Made by a program: the position numbers and the translations under genes. The notes under the pieces were generated by a model. That model was not told the origin of the DNA, did no database searches, and saw only the letters and a list, made by a program, of their open reading frames with translations. A DNA stretch of 64,000 bases from Sphaerochaeta globosa str. Buddy (lineage in GTDB: Bacteria; Spirochaetota; Spirochaetia; Sphaerochaetales; Sphaerochaetaceae), in assembly GCF_000190435.1 (NCBI RefSeq), contig NC_015152.1, forward strand, positions 1,432,458 to 1,496,457. The letters are read 5' to 3'. Positions 25,157 through 33,476 of the stretch are shown here, in pieces. Each line of letters opens with the position of its first letter. Positions within the stretch are counted from its first letter, which is position 1.

Positions 25157-26119
25157 ATGAAACGTCTACTGCTCGCTTGCGCCATACTCTTGTGTCTTGG
25201 CAGTCTTATTGCTGGAAGTCTACGGCTTTCCAACAGTATCGGCCAAGACAGGGGTGTCTGGACAGGCGAGGGTGCATTCCGTTTGGCCCTGCTGCCAAAT
25301 CAGACCCAGCTGTATGGACCCGATGGTTTGGTGTGGACAAAGCAGACGTTCGATGAGGAAGGCCGTCAGGTACAGGTTACGCGCTATGCAGATGGAAAAC
25401 CTGACTTGGTCGAGGTGTATCAGGATGGTCTCTTGATGCAGATGCAATCGGGTTCGGCTGTTGTGTATTACCATTACGCAACCGATGGCCTTCTCTCGCA
25501 GCTGACTACGTTGATTGGTGGACAGCTTGAGAGTGCCAGAATCTATAGCTACGCCGGTGGGTCTCTGTCATCAATCCTTACGGTTACCCCTGGGCAAAGC
25601 AATCTGCGTACCTTTGGGATGCTCAAGGAACTTGCTTACTTTTCCTTCTATGATCAGGATGGCGGGCAGCTGTTTACCACTCTGGATAATGGGAGAACAA
25701 TTGCCGAGTTCTGGGTAGGGGAGGAAAAAGCGGAAGAAATTTCGGTTGTCACCTACGAGGATGGCAGTTTCTCCCTCATCAGAAGAAAACCTGAGGGTGA
25801 AATCCTGGAACGGTACGACGCCCAAGGATTGTTGGTTTCTTCCAAAACTCCTTCCTATCTCACTGAATACCGGTATAATGAAAGTCGAGACCTCACTGAG
25901 CAACGAATTACGGAAATGGATGGTAGGGTGATGATCAAGATGTACGAGAGTGGGTCCCTTGTTTCAGCGATTGAGGAGATACAGGGCCAGAGCGTGAAGC
26001 ATACCCGATACAATGAAGATGGAAGCAGTATACAGACTCTCTATAGTGAGGGGAAACCGTATGCTGACGTCACCTATGCAGTTGATGGAAAACGCGTTCT
26101 TTCCATCGTCTATTATTGA
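25157..26119 (+). CDS. Anchored protein with MORN/YwqK-like strand repeats, unknown function
   Basis: 320 residues. The ATG at 25157 follows the ftsY stop by 1 base. An uncleaved anchor or signal peptide (about 3-22, LLLACAILLCLGSLIAGSL) precedes a region of short repeating strands of the type Y-x-D-G-x-x (RYADGKPDLVEVYQDGLL, TYEDGSFSLI, RYNEDGSSIQTLYSEGKPYADVTY). These resemble MORN/YwqK or YD-like beta repeats. The protein is therefore probably located outside the cytoplasmic membrane. It sits directly before two FtsX-type permeases and their ATPase (1-base spacing), suggesting a link to that transporter. No function is recognised. Confidence 0.65.
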   Translation: MKRLLLACAILLCLGSLIAGSLRLSNSIGQDRGVWTGEGAFRLALLPNQTQLYGPDGLVWTKQTFDEEGRQVQVTRYADGKPDLVEVYQDGLLMQMQSGSAVVYYHYATDGLLSQLTTLIGGQLESARIYSYAGGSLSSILTVTPGQSNLRTFGMLKELAYFSFYDQDGGQLFTTLDNGRTIAEFWVGEEKAEEISVVTYEDGSFSLIRRKPEGEILERYDAQGLLVSSKTPSYLTEYRYNESRDLTEQRITEMDGRVMIKMYESGSLVSAIEEIQGQSVKHTRYNEDGSSIQTLYSEGKPYADVTYAVDGKRVLSIVYY

Positions 26120-26120
26120 C

Positions 26121-27290
26121 ATGCGAGTACTGCTGCTCCTTTGCACCCGCTATGCCTTCTCCAAACAGAACCGGCATCGGGGGACCAGTATTAGAATAAC
26201 TATCGGCCTTGCTCTTTGCCTGTTCGCAATCATTGCAGTTTTATCATTCATGCAGGCACTGCAACGCGATCAATTTGAGGATATCAGGACATTTGAATCC
26301 TTTGACGTACAAGTTGCACTTGCGACGAATGATGAGGACAAAGCCTTTCAGGCTGCATTGGAGATAGAAGGGCTGGAATCAGTGGACGCAGCTTTTATCT
26401 ATGCCGACATTCCCGTCATTACCCAAGCCGCCGACGGCAGCACAATAGCCGGACGAATTCGAGGCCTTGAGGCAGAGGGTAGGCTTCTTTCCCAGCTGAA
26501 CAGTTACCGTGGCGAGCTTTTTGTACCAGGCATGCTTGCTTCTTCTTACTCAAACAGCCGTACTCACGGCCTTAAGGATGAGATAAAGGTGACGTTGCTG
26601 AAGAAAGGCAGGCAGGCCACTGTAATTCCAAGTCAACGAAGCATGGTAATCGGTTCGCTGTACTACACCTCCAGTTATGATTTCGACCGTTCTACCTTCC
26701 TCTGTGATGTAGAGACCTTGCTTTCGTTGAATCCTGATGCACCGCTTAAAGTGGGAATTTTCACTTCAGGCGATGTGCTTGAGGTAAAAAGGCAGATAGC
26801 AGATCTGGGCTATGCCGACGTTGCTACCTATAAAGAGGTGAATGCTTCCTTATATGGTGCCATGGAACTTGAGCAAAAAATGATGACCCTTATGCTGTTT
26901 TTGATGGTAATTGTCGTGCTTGTGCATATCAGAAGCAGCAGCAGACGTCTGTTGCTTGCTAAACAGCGGGAGATAGCGATGCTTCGTTCCATGGGTTTGA
27001 CCAAGCAGAAAGTCCAAGCGTTGTTCATCCTGCAATCGTTGTTGGTTACCCTCATCGGTTGCGTGTTAGGTCTGCTTGTGTCCTACACGGCGGTAGCATT
27101 CTATCCGATGCTTTCGCAGCTGGTGTATCAATCCATGGGTGTGCATCTCATTCTTGAAATCAGAACCTACGAAGTGGTTATTTTGGTAGTCTCAATCCTG
27201 GTTTTCAGCGTATTGGCGTCGCTGCAAGGGACGCATAGAATTCTGAAAGCCGATATTATGGAGATGTTTGCGCATGATGAAGTCAGCTGA
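26121..27290 (+). CDS. FtsX/LolC-type ABC transporter permease
   Basis: 389 residues. Topology is that of LolC/LolE and MacB: one N-terminal helix (about 25-45), a large extracytoplasmic domain, then three helices near the C-terminus (LMLFLMVIVVLVHI; LFILQSLLVTLIGCVLGLLVSY; EVVILVVSILVFSVLASL). The cytoplasmic segment KQREIAMLRSMGLTKQKVQALF is the coupling-helix signature of the family. With the following ATPase and a second permease it forms a LolCDE-like set, which in diderm bacteria releases lipoproteins from the inner membrane; another MacB-type role is possible. The start is 1 base after the preceding stop. Confidence 0.86.
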   Translation: MRVLLLLCTRYAFSKQNRHRGTSIRITIGLALCLFAIIAVLSFMQALQRDQFEDIRTFESFDVQVALATNDEDKAFQAALEIEGLESVDAAFIYADIPVITQAADGSTIAGRIRGLEAEGRLLSQLNSYRGELFVPGMLASSYSNSRTHGLKDEIKVTLLKKGRQATVIPSQRSMVIGSLYYTSSYDFDRSTFLCDVETLLSLNPDAPLKVGIFTSGDVLEVKRQIADLGYADVATYKEVNASLYGAMELEQKMMTLMLFLMVIVVLVHIRSSSRRLLLAKQREIAMLRSMGLTKQKVQALFILQSLLVTLIGCVLGLLVSYTAVAFYPMLSQLVYQSMGVHLILEIRTYEVVILVVSILVFSVLASLQGTHRILKADIMEMFAHDEVS

Positions 27291-27972
27291 AGTATTGACG
27301 CTACAACAGGTCTCAAAAAGTTTTCCTGCAACCTTGAGGGGTGGCCAGCCGATCCAAATTCTTGAGCAGGTGGATCTCTGTCTCTGTCAATCTACCAGTA
27401 TTGCCATTACCGGGCGAAGTGGAAGCGGAAAATCTACCCTTTTACAAATCAGTGCAGGCTTGCTCTCATGCGATGGCGGGCACGTGTTGTTTGAAGGCCG
27501 GCAACTTTCTGATTTGGATGATGCGAAGCTGAGTATGTTGCGCTGTAAGCGGATGGGATTCATTTTTCAGAGCAGTTTGTTGCTCGACGATTTCAATGCC
27601 TTGGAGAACGTCCAGATTCCTGCCATGATTGCTGGATATTCCGAGAAAGAAGCCCAAAAACGTGCCTTGAAGTTGCTGCAGACGGTAGGTCTTGAAGACC
27701 GACTCTATCACACCAGCGATCAGTTATCCGGTGGTGAGCGGCAGAGGGTCGCTATTGCTCGAGCATTGGTGAATGAGCCTGCGGTCATTTTTGCCGATGA
27801 GCCTACCGGCTCTTTGGATGAACGAAATGCTCAGTTGGTGGAGGATTTGCTTCTTGACCTTGTTTCAAAGCGCAAACTCTCTCTCATGCTTATCACCCAT
27901 AACAATGCATTTGCGAGCCGGTGTGACATAGTGTACCACCTGCATAACCGAAATCTGGAGGTGGACGCTTGA
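27274..27972 (+). CDS. lolD: LolD-type ABC transporter ATPase
   Basis: 232 residues. Walker A GRSGSGKST, Q-loop GFIFQSSLLLDDF, signature LSGGERQRVAIARALV, Walker B VIFADEPTGSLD and the switch His (LMLITHN) are intact. ATG at 27274 is chosen because GGAGA lies 9 bases upstream; it overlaps the preceding permease by 17 bases. The overlap and the flanking permeases indicate a heterodimeric LolCDE-like complex. Confidence 0.9.
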   Translation: MMKSAEVLTLQQVSKSFPATLRGGQPIQILEQVDLCLCQSTSIAITGRSGSGKSTLLQISAGLLSCDGGHVLFEGRQLSDLDDAKLSMLRCKRMGFIFQSSLLLDDFNALENVQIPAMIAGYSEKEAQKRALKLLQTVGLEDRLYHTSDQLSGGERQRVAIARALVNEPAVIFADEPTGSLDERNAQLVEDLLLDLVSKRKLSLMLITHNNAFASRCDIVYHLHNRNLEVDA

Positions 27973-29141
27973 AAGGTTCTCTCCTACACCTCATGGTATC
28001 CAGAAAACTAGGGTATCGAGGAAGCCGAGCAGCAAAAAAACGAATACTTTTCAATGTCCTACTCATCAGTTTGGTCGTTGCTTCCTTGGTGTTTGCCCAG
28101 ATATTTGTCGTGTCTATGAGCCGCGGCATAGCCGACAAGTACGCACTCTTGGGAAATGGCCATCTGCAGCTGCATGAAAAGCCGGGTCTTGAGCTTGCTC
28201 CCATCGAGGGACTGCTCGATACCCAGTTGGTAGCACAAAGCTTTGCTCTGATTTACAGCCCAAAAGCAAACAAAATGGTACGCCTCAAAGGGGTAGGCCC
28301 CTCCTATTTCAATGCTATGCGTCTTTCCCAACTCACGATGGGAGAGCAAGAGAACATCGAAACAACCAATCTCCCGCAAATCCTGCTCAGTACAACCTTG
28401 GCTGAATCACTGGGCGTGGGTATCTCGGACCGGGTAGCCCTCATGCTCGTCAATCAAAGTAGTATCCGTCCGCAATTGTGTGTGATTCGCAATCTCTATG
28501 ACTCCGGCTACCAGGAACTTGATGCAAACTTAGTCTTTTGTGATTACGATCTCATGCACAGACTCTTTGCCGGGAAAGAAGAAACCTACTATGAGTTGCT
28601 GGTGGAACAGACTCTGACTGAAACCATCAAGCAGCATCTTGCCCTCGAAGGGTATATGGTAACCTCCTGGGATGAGGAGAACTACAGCGTATCTACGAAT
28701 CTCAATACGAGTCGGCAGGCTGTGCTTGGGGTAATGATGGTGGTGGCCATACTCTGCGGGTATTTCATCAGTGAACTCTCCCGGGAGTTGGTGGAGGATG
28801 ACAAGCACAAAATCGCAATGCTTACGCTGCTTGGGGCCAGAAAAGTGTTCATCCGAAACGTATATTTCTCAACAGTTATGCTGGTTACTCTTATTTCGGT
28901 CATAGCGGGAACGGTGTTGGGTATCGTGCTGGCAAGCAACCTCGGCCCGATTCTCGCCTATGTAGCAGAGAAGTCGATCCCCTCCCTTTCCTATTATCTG
29001 CTGGATTTTTCCATAGTCATTCCCCCGAAGGATATTCTCACCATTATTCTGGTATTGGTCGGTGTAAGCATGGCTTCAGTGCAGTGGAGTCTCAGAAGGG
29101 TGAAGGTAATTGAACCACTTTCCTGTACACACTTTGACTAA
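27969..29141 (+). CDS. FtsX/LolE-type ABC transporter permease
   Basis: 390 residues, TTG start within a 4-base overlap with the ATPase gene. Four membrane segments in FtsX order: VLLISLVVASLVFAQIFVV near the N-terminus, then VLGVMMVVAILCGYFISEL, VMLVTLISVIAGTVLGIVLAS and DILTIILVLVGVSMASVQ. The DDKHKIAMLTLLGARKVFIRN segment is the cytoplasmic coupling loop. It pairs with the permease at 26121-27290. It lacks nothing obvious; which of the two corresponds to LolC or LolE cannot be decided. Confidence 0.86.
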   Translation: MKGSLLHLMVSRKLGYRGSRAAKKRILFNVLLISLVVASLVFAQIFVVSMSRGIADKYALLGNGHLQLHEKPGLELAPIEGLLDTQLVAQSFALIYSPKANKMVRLKGVGPSYFNAMRLSQLTMGEQENIETTNLPQILLSTTLAESLGVGISDRVALMLVNQSSIRPQLCVIRNLYDSGYQELDANLVFCDYDLMHRLFAGKEETYYELLVEQTLTETIKQHLALEGYMVTSWDEENYSVSTNLNTSRQAVLGVMMVVAILCGYFISELSRELVEDDKHKIAMLTLLGARKVFIRNVYFSTVMLVTLISVIAGTVLGIVLASNLGPILAYVAEKSIPSLSYYLLDFSIVIPPKDILTIILVLVGVSMASVQWSLRRVKVIEPLSCTHFD

Positions 29142-29161
29142 GTGTGGTTTTCAGCTATACT
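29134..29161 (+). promoter_or_regulatory. Predicted promoter of rnz
   Basis: TTGACT (29134-29139), 16 bases, TATACT (29156-29161), then 6 bases to the ATG. This is the best of the predicted leaderless promoters in the window. It overlaps the last codons of the upstream permease. Confidence 0.6.
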
Positions 29162-29167
29162 GACTGC

Positions 29168-30091
29168 ATGAATTTTGAAGTATTTGTTCTGGGGACCAGC
29201 GGCATGATGCCTCTTCCCAATAGGTATCTTACCAGTGCTATGGTTCGCCGGGATGGGGAACTCTTTCTCTTCGATTGTGGAGAGGGGACCCAGGTTTCGT
29301 TGAAGATGTTGAATCTCAAATGGAAGAAGATCCATTCCATATTCATCAGTCATATGCATGCCGACCATGTCACCGGACTTCCAGGGATCCTGATGCTTTC
29401 AAGCCAGGTCGACCGAAATGAACCCTTGACTATTTACGGCCCTGCAAGACTGAAGGAGTATATCGATGCCAATCGACGTATTCTGGATATGTATATCAAC
29501 TATGAAATTGTTGTGAAGGTTGCAGAGAGCGGCGTTATCCTCGAGACTGATGATTTCACCATTTCTGCCTTCCCTTTGCATCACACAAAACCTTGTGTGG
29601 GATATGTAATGCAGGAGAAAGATCGTCCGGGGGAATTTCATCCCGAGCAGGCCCAACAGTTGGGAGTTCCCATGGGACCGATGTGGGGAAAACTGCAAAA
29701 AGGACTTTCGATTACCCTGGGCGACGGAACGATCATAGAAAGCCATCAGGTAATCGGACCGAAGCGGGAAGGACGGAAATTCAGTTATGTCACCGATTCC
29801 GTGTATCTTCCTTCAATTGCTGAGCATGTAAAAAAGAGTGATCTCTTACTCTGCGAAGGCATGTTTACTGCCGATATGGCTGAGACGGCCTATGAGAAGA
29901 AGCACATGACAGCCGATCAAGCTGCCCGTATTGCCAAGGAAGCTGAGGTTGCGCAGCTCGGCTTGTTGCATTACAGCCCCCGATACAGCGACCGCGAGCT
30001 AAAATACTTGCTCAAGGATGCAAAAAAAGTCTTTGGTCCGACAATCCTGACCAAAGACCGTATGTGTTTTGATATTCCGTTGAAAGACTAG
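29168..30091 (+). CDS. rnz: Ribonuclease Z
   Basis: 307 residues. Metallo-beta-lactamase fold with FDCGEGTQVSL, the zinc motif SHMHADHVTGLPG, a distal CEGMFTADMAE and the C-terminal HYSPRYSD, as in RNase Z. It matures the 3' ends of tRNA precursors; both tRNA genes in this window lack an encoded CCA, which fits RNase Z processing. The ATG at 29168 is preferred over an in-frame GTG at 29144 because a good promoter's -10 box ends 6 bases before it. Its stop overlaps the convergent neighbour by 4 bases. Confidence 0.93.
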   Translation: MNFEVFVLGTSGMMPLPNRYLTSAMVRRDGELFLFDCGEGTQVSLKMLNLKWKKIHSIFISHMHADHVTGLPGILMLSSQVDRNEPLTIYGPARLKEYIDANRRILDMYINYEIVVKVAESGVILETDDFTISAFPLHHTKPCVGYVMQEKDRPGEFHPEQAQQLGVPMGPMWGKLQKGLSITLGDGTIIESHQVIGPKREGRKFSYVTDSVYLPSIAEHVKKSDLLLCEGMFTADMAETAYEKKHMTADQAARIAKEAEVAQLGLLHYSPRYSDRELKYLLKDAKKVFGPTILTKDRMCFDIPLKD

Positions 30092-30993
30092 TCTTCCTGG
30101 ATGTTGCAGGCAGCTTCCGCTTCATGAAGCAACTGCCTGCTGTCAATCATTCTTCCATTCCGTGAAGCAAACCCAATTTGCAGTGAAGAGCCCGAGAACT
30201 CCTTCTTGCAACTTTCAATCATGCCAAGCGTAAAGGAACGAGATTCATCTGCATTGTAGAAGGGAAGGACCATGGCAATTTTCCCTCCTTCCAGAGAAAA
30301 GCTATAGGCTAATTCCCCGCTCAGCATCATCAATTTGTTTGCGATCAAGGAAGCGGGACCTTCAGTTACTTCTATCAGGACCAAGGTCAGGTCGTAATCC
30401 ATATCCTTCGAATTATCCAGTTCTACAGAAAGAATCGTATCGAAGTCAGTTTTATAGACGATTTCCTCAACAATGGGCATAACCGGTTTCTCAACCGTTG
30501 CAACGTTCTGAACTACTGGTTCCTCTTCACTACGAACTACAGCCTTAGGAGCTTCTTGTACGCTGAATACAGGCTGGATTGGCTTTATCGGGTCTATTTC
30601 AAGCTTCTCTTCTTGTATATCAGATGATTGCATTCTTTCTTGGATAGGTTCAACTTTTTGTTGACCGAATGCGAGCTGCTCACTATGTAAATGGGAAGGG
30701 TCGTCATTGGGTAGCTTGTAAAATGGTTTGTCATAGGCATTCGGTGGCAGCTTGTCCACCTGATCTGCATAATCCTCGTCCCTGCGCCTGGCAACCATGA
30801 CACCGATCTCAATCATTACCAGTCCGATGAGAAGTGGGAAAAGTTTGACGAGCATGCCGTACAGCAACTCTTGATTGATGTCGTACAGCGGAAGGAGAAA
30901 TCTCGATGCCAGATAGAGGACTGCAAGCAAAAGAAAAACGGTAAGAAACAAGCTCAATATGATTTGCCGTCCATAGTGTTTGTTTTCAGACAT
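30088..30993 (-). CDS. Membrane protein with degenerate GGDEF-like C-terminal domain
   Basis: 301 residues. Two membrane helices (about 13-35 and 47-68), a charged/proline-rich linker (about 70-180) and a C-terminal domain starting YKTDFDTILSVELDNSKDMDYDLTLVLIEV. That pattern (F-x-x-x-L-x-x-E-L ... D-x-x-L-x-L-I-x-V) is how GGDEF diguanylate-cyclase domains begin, but the GG[D/E]EF loop itself is absent: the corresponding place reads SLEGGKIAMVLPF. So it probably does not make c-di-GMP and may only bind nucleotide or partner. The ATG at 30993 follows GGAGG by 5 bases. Divergent from the FtsB-like gene across a 20-base palindrome. Confidence 0.65.
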   Translation of the reverse strand: MSENKHYGRQIILSLFLTVFLLLAVLYLASRFLLPLYDINQELLYGMLVKLFPLLIGLVMIEIGVMVARRRDEDYADQVDKLPPNAYDKPFYKLPNDDPSHLHSEQLAFGQQKVEPIQERMQSSDIQEEKLEIDPIKPIQPVFSVQEAPKAVVRSEEEPVVQNVATVEKPVMPIVEEIVYKTDFDTILSVELDNSKDMDYDLTLVLIEVTEGPASLIANKLMMLSGELAYSFSLEGGKIAMVLPFYNADESRSFTLGMIESCKKEFSGSSLQIGFASRNGRMIDSRQLLHEAEAACNIQED

Positions 30994-31019
30994 CGCAACC
31001 TCCAAGCAAACTTTACACC

Positions 31020-31039
31020 GATACTATAGCTATAGTATC
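31020..31039. promoter_or_regulatory. Perfect 20-bp palindrome in a divergent promoter region
   Basis: GATACTATAGCTATAGTATC reads the same on both strands. It lies between the starts at 30993 (minus) and 31068 (plus). It contains -10-like TATAGT on each strand; on the plus strand TTTACA (31012-31017) with TATCAT (31036-31041, 18-base spacing) is a possible promoter. It may be an operator shared by both genes. Confidence 0.45.
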
Positions 31040-31067
31040 ATAATTATTATAGAGGTTGAAGGATTGC

Positions 31068-31520
31068 ATGACAAGAAAATTCCCGTTGATATTCACTTTG
31101 AGCCTAGGTATTTCCTTCCCTCTGCTGCTCTCAGTTTTTGGGAAAGGCGGTTTTTTACATAATCAAGCCTTGCGTACCGAGATTGAGCGGCTGCGCTATT
31201 CACAACAGGTTCTCTCATTGCAGGTGGATTCCTTGCAAGAGCAACGAGAACTCATGGGCGGGCGGGACGCTCTTCGGGATGCCGCATTCAAATATGGCTA
31301 CCAGACTGAGGGGGAACAAGTATTTTATTTTGAAAATGGAGGAGAAGACGCTGCTTTGGATATACCGATTACAGCACCCGCGCCTTCAGGACGACTCTCT
31401 TTTGAAGGATTGTCCAGTCTCATTGTATTTTTTATGGCACTAGCATTTTCAAGCCTTCTTACGGTATGCTATGCATTGCTAAAACGCAAACGGAGAAAGC
31501 GGAGTGGGTTGGATGGTTGA
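31068..31520 (+). CDS. FtsB/DivIC-like septum formation protein
   Basis: 150 residues. A short N-terminal tail and one membrane helix (about 6-24) are followed by a coiled coil (NQALRTEIERLRYSQQVLSLQVDSLQEQRELM) and the FtsB/DivIC-like end pattern DAAFKYGYQTEGEQVFYF. FtsB/DivIC form the FtsQLB-type divisome subcomplex. Unusually, the chain continues with a second hydrophobic segment (LIVFFMALAFSSLLTVCYALL) and a basic tail KRKRRKR, so both ends would be cytoplasmic. AAGGA precedes the ATG. It overlaps the next gene by 8 bases. Confidence 0.72.
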   Translation: MTRKFPLIFTLSLGISFPLLLSVFGKGGFLHNQALRTEIERLRYSQQVLSLQVDSLQEQRELMGGRDALRDAAFKYGYQTEGEQVFYFENGGEDAALDIPITAPAPSGRLSFEGLSSLIVFFMALAFSSLLTVCYALLKRKRRKRSGLDG

Positions 31521-32082
31521 AGAAGCACAGTTGCTCTACAAGACAGTGGATACTACTGTCGACCAAGTGGTAAGGCTCTTACAGGAAAATAAAATACTGG
31601 TTCTTCCTTGTGATACGATTTACGGTTTGAGCGGTCAATACAATACTTCTTTGGAAAAACTGTGCTCGCTCAAGCAAAAGAAAGGGCAGCATCAGTTTAT
31701 CGTTCTCGCCACTCTTATGCAGGCTCATCATTTGTGCAAGATTCCCCCAGTTCTTGAAAAGCATTGGCCTTGTGCTCTTACAGTCATTTTGGAGAATCAA
31801 AACGGAGAGGGGAGTACTGCCATCAGGGTTCCCGACGACCCCTTCACCCAGCAGATTCTGAACAAACTCGGAAAGCCTATCTACTCAACTAGCGTAAACG
31901 ATGCGGGATTCGCCATCACCAGCATCACCGATATCATATTTACCTACAAGCAAAAGGTGCAAGCCATTGTCATCGATCCGGATAGAGGAAGGGATACTCC
32001 CTCCACCCTGATCGATTGTACAAAAGAACCCTATGAGCTTATTCGGTGCGGTGCCTATGATGCATCCGCCCTGCTCAGTTAG
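31513..32082 (+). CDS. Sua5/YciO/YrdC family protein
   Basis: 189 residues. The family segments LVLPCDTIYGLSG, LKQKKGQHQFIVL, TVILENQNGEGSTAIRVPDD and KPIYSTSVNDAG are visible. YrdC/TsaC/Sua5 make threonylcarbamoyl-AMP for the t6A37 modification of ANN-decoding tRNAs; YciO-type members have uncertain roles, and length fits the short TsaC/YciO forms. The ATG at 31513 has GGAG 8 bases upstream; the in-frame GTG at 31504 is less likely. Overlaps the FtsB-like gene and ends in a 4-base convergent overlap with the DUF1015 gene. Confidence 0.83.
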   Translation: MVEEAQLLYKTVDTTVDQVVRLLQENKILVLPCDTIYGLSGQYNTSLEKLCSLKQKKGQHQFIVLATLMQAHHLCKIPPVLEKHWPCALTVILENQNGEGSTAIRVPDDPFTQQILNKLGKPIYSTSVNDAGFAITSITDIIFTYKQKVQAIVIDPDRGRDTPSTLIDCTKEPYELIRCGAYDASALLS

Positions 32083-33398
32083 TTCTGAATTCTGCGAGCT
32101 TCCATATAGAACCGTTTCTCATGCGCTTCTCCCATGGAAAAGGTTTTTCTTGGTAAAGCGTTGTCGCTGATGATGGTATCGAAGAATGTGGTTTTGGAAA
32201 CATCGGGAAGAATGAGGGCGATATTTCCCTTTTTCTTTCCCAGATTGGCAGTTACTTCAACGCCATGAATGTAATCCACGGTAGCTTTCTTCTGCTCAAG
32301 CAAGGAATCGATCACCAATTGCAACGTACCGGCAGCAATGTATGCTTTGGGCTCTGCCATGGCTACAACATAATAGCCTGTTTCATCACAGTACCCGAAT
32401 TTCTGTTTTCCATCCTGCAGATTGATGAGACTTTCGACTTCCTTCAGATTTGAGACAGGCGTGCTCGTGGATTCGAGGCAGACTTTCCCAATTTCATGGA
32501 AGAATGTCTTTTTGTCCAGGTTGAACAATACACGGTGGATGGGCTCGAATTCCAAGCCGGGGTCGAATATGTTTTCCAGTTCAACGAGTGCATACCGACT
32601 GGGATGCTGTTGCATTTCCTCTTCGCTCAGTCCCTTCCTGATGTCCATCCAGCAGCTTTTTGCTGTTGCAAGACTGTGATTGCCGTCTCCCATGGCAAAA
32701 AGCAGAGGGTTTGATGGATCCAGCTTTTGATACATCGCCTCGACGGCCAGGGCAATTGCGCTAAGATCTTCTTCCTTGTCGACCACCCAAGCGCTGAGGT
32801 GCCCACCGTTTGCCATCAAAGGAGTATCGTAAGCCTGTTGCAGGGCGTTTATCTTCTTTGTTAAGGGTTCAATAACCGAGCGTTTCTCATCGTTGATTAA
32901 AACCAGGATATGCGGAACTTCCAGGGGAGCATTGCGTCTGATCTCCTTTCGGGGAGGAATACGGCTGAGAATGGTACCCTCGGTCGCCCTGATCAGGGTG
33001 CGGGAATCCTTGGCATAATCATACTGTTCCAAATCGAGGGTGACCAATAAACCCCATCGACCTTGTGAATTTTCCTTAGTCGTACGGTGTACGAGGAAAA
33101 AACAATTTGGATACGTGGTGAAGATTTTCTTCTTCATATACTCTTGCATAGTGGCATTGATTGATTGGATGCGTTTCTGTGGCTGCTCTTCCTCCAGATA
33201 GACTTCTGGATAAATCAGATTCAGCGTCGACGGGGCGTCTTTGACATACTCGGCTGCTTGTTCCCAATACTCGGGTTCTGAAGTATACTGGTCACAAGCA
33301 ACGACTGCCCATTTGGTTAAGTCAGTTCCTGCCTTGGGAATCATGATATCGGCACATTTGAGTGCATACTGGGCCAGATGTTGAGCAACGTTGGACAT
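32079..33398 (-). CDS. DUF1015 family protein
   Basis: 439 residues. WAVVACDQYTSEPEYW at the N-terminus, EGTILSRIPPRKEIRRNAPLEVPHILVLIND, FAMGDGNHSLATAK and VTANLGKKKGNIALILP are characteristic of DUF1015, a family of unproven function often found near amino-acid and phosphonate genes in anaerobes. It is soluble, with no signal peptide. AGAGG lies 7 bases before the ATG. A possible promoter (TTGCGA-17-TAGTAT, 33432-33460) lies in the divergent gap with the thiamine pyrophosphokinase gene. Confidence 0.85.
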   Translation of the reverse strand: MSNVAQHLAQYALKCADIMIPKAGTDLTKWAVVACDQYTSEPEYWEQAAEYVKDAPSTLNLIYPEVYLEEEQPQKRIQSINATMQEYMKKKIFTTYPNCFFLVHRTTKENSQGRWGLLVTLDLEQYDYAKDSRTLIRATEGTILSRIPPRKEIRRNAPLEVPHILVLINDEKRSVIEPLTKKINALQQAYDTPLMANGGHLSAWVVDKEEDLSAIALAVEAMYQKLDPSNPLLFAMGDGNHSLATAKSCWMDIRKGLSEEEMQQHPSRYALVELENIFDPGLEFEPIHRVLFNLDKKTFFHEIGKVCLESTSTPVSNLKEVESLINLQDGKQKFGYCDETGYYVVAMAEPKAYIAAGTLQLVIDSLLEQKKATVDYIHGVEVTANLGKKKGNIALILPDVSKTTFFDTIISDNALPRKTFSMGEAHEKRFYMEARRIQN

Positions 33399-33431
33399 GC
33401 TATAACCTCTTTGATTTATGGATGTGGTAAT

Positions 33432-33460
33432 ATACTATTCCAATATTGCTTGAATCGCAA
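33432..33460 (-). promoter_or_regulatory. Possible promoter of the DUF1015 gene
   Basis: Minus strand TTGCGA (33455-33460), 17 bases, TAGTAT (33432-33437); leader of about 27 bases with an AGAGG ribosome site. Confidence 0.35.
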
Positions 33461-33476
33461 CATAAAGTGAGAAAAT

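Noticed and set aside
33399-33476. TPP riboswitch before thiN
   Set aside because: The gap is 78 bases and lacks the CUGAGA and other conserved TPP elements; it looks like divergent promoters only.
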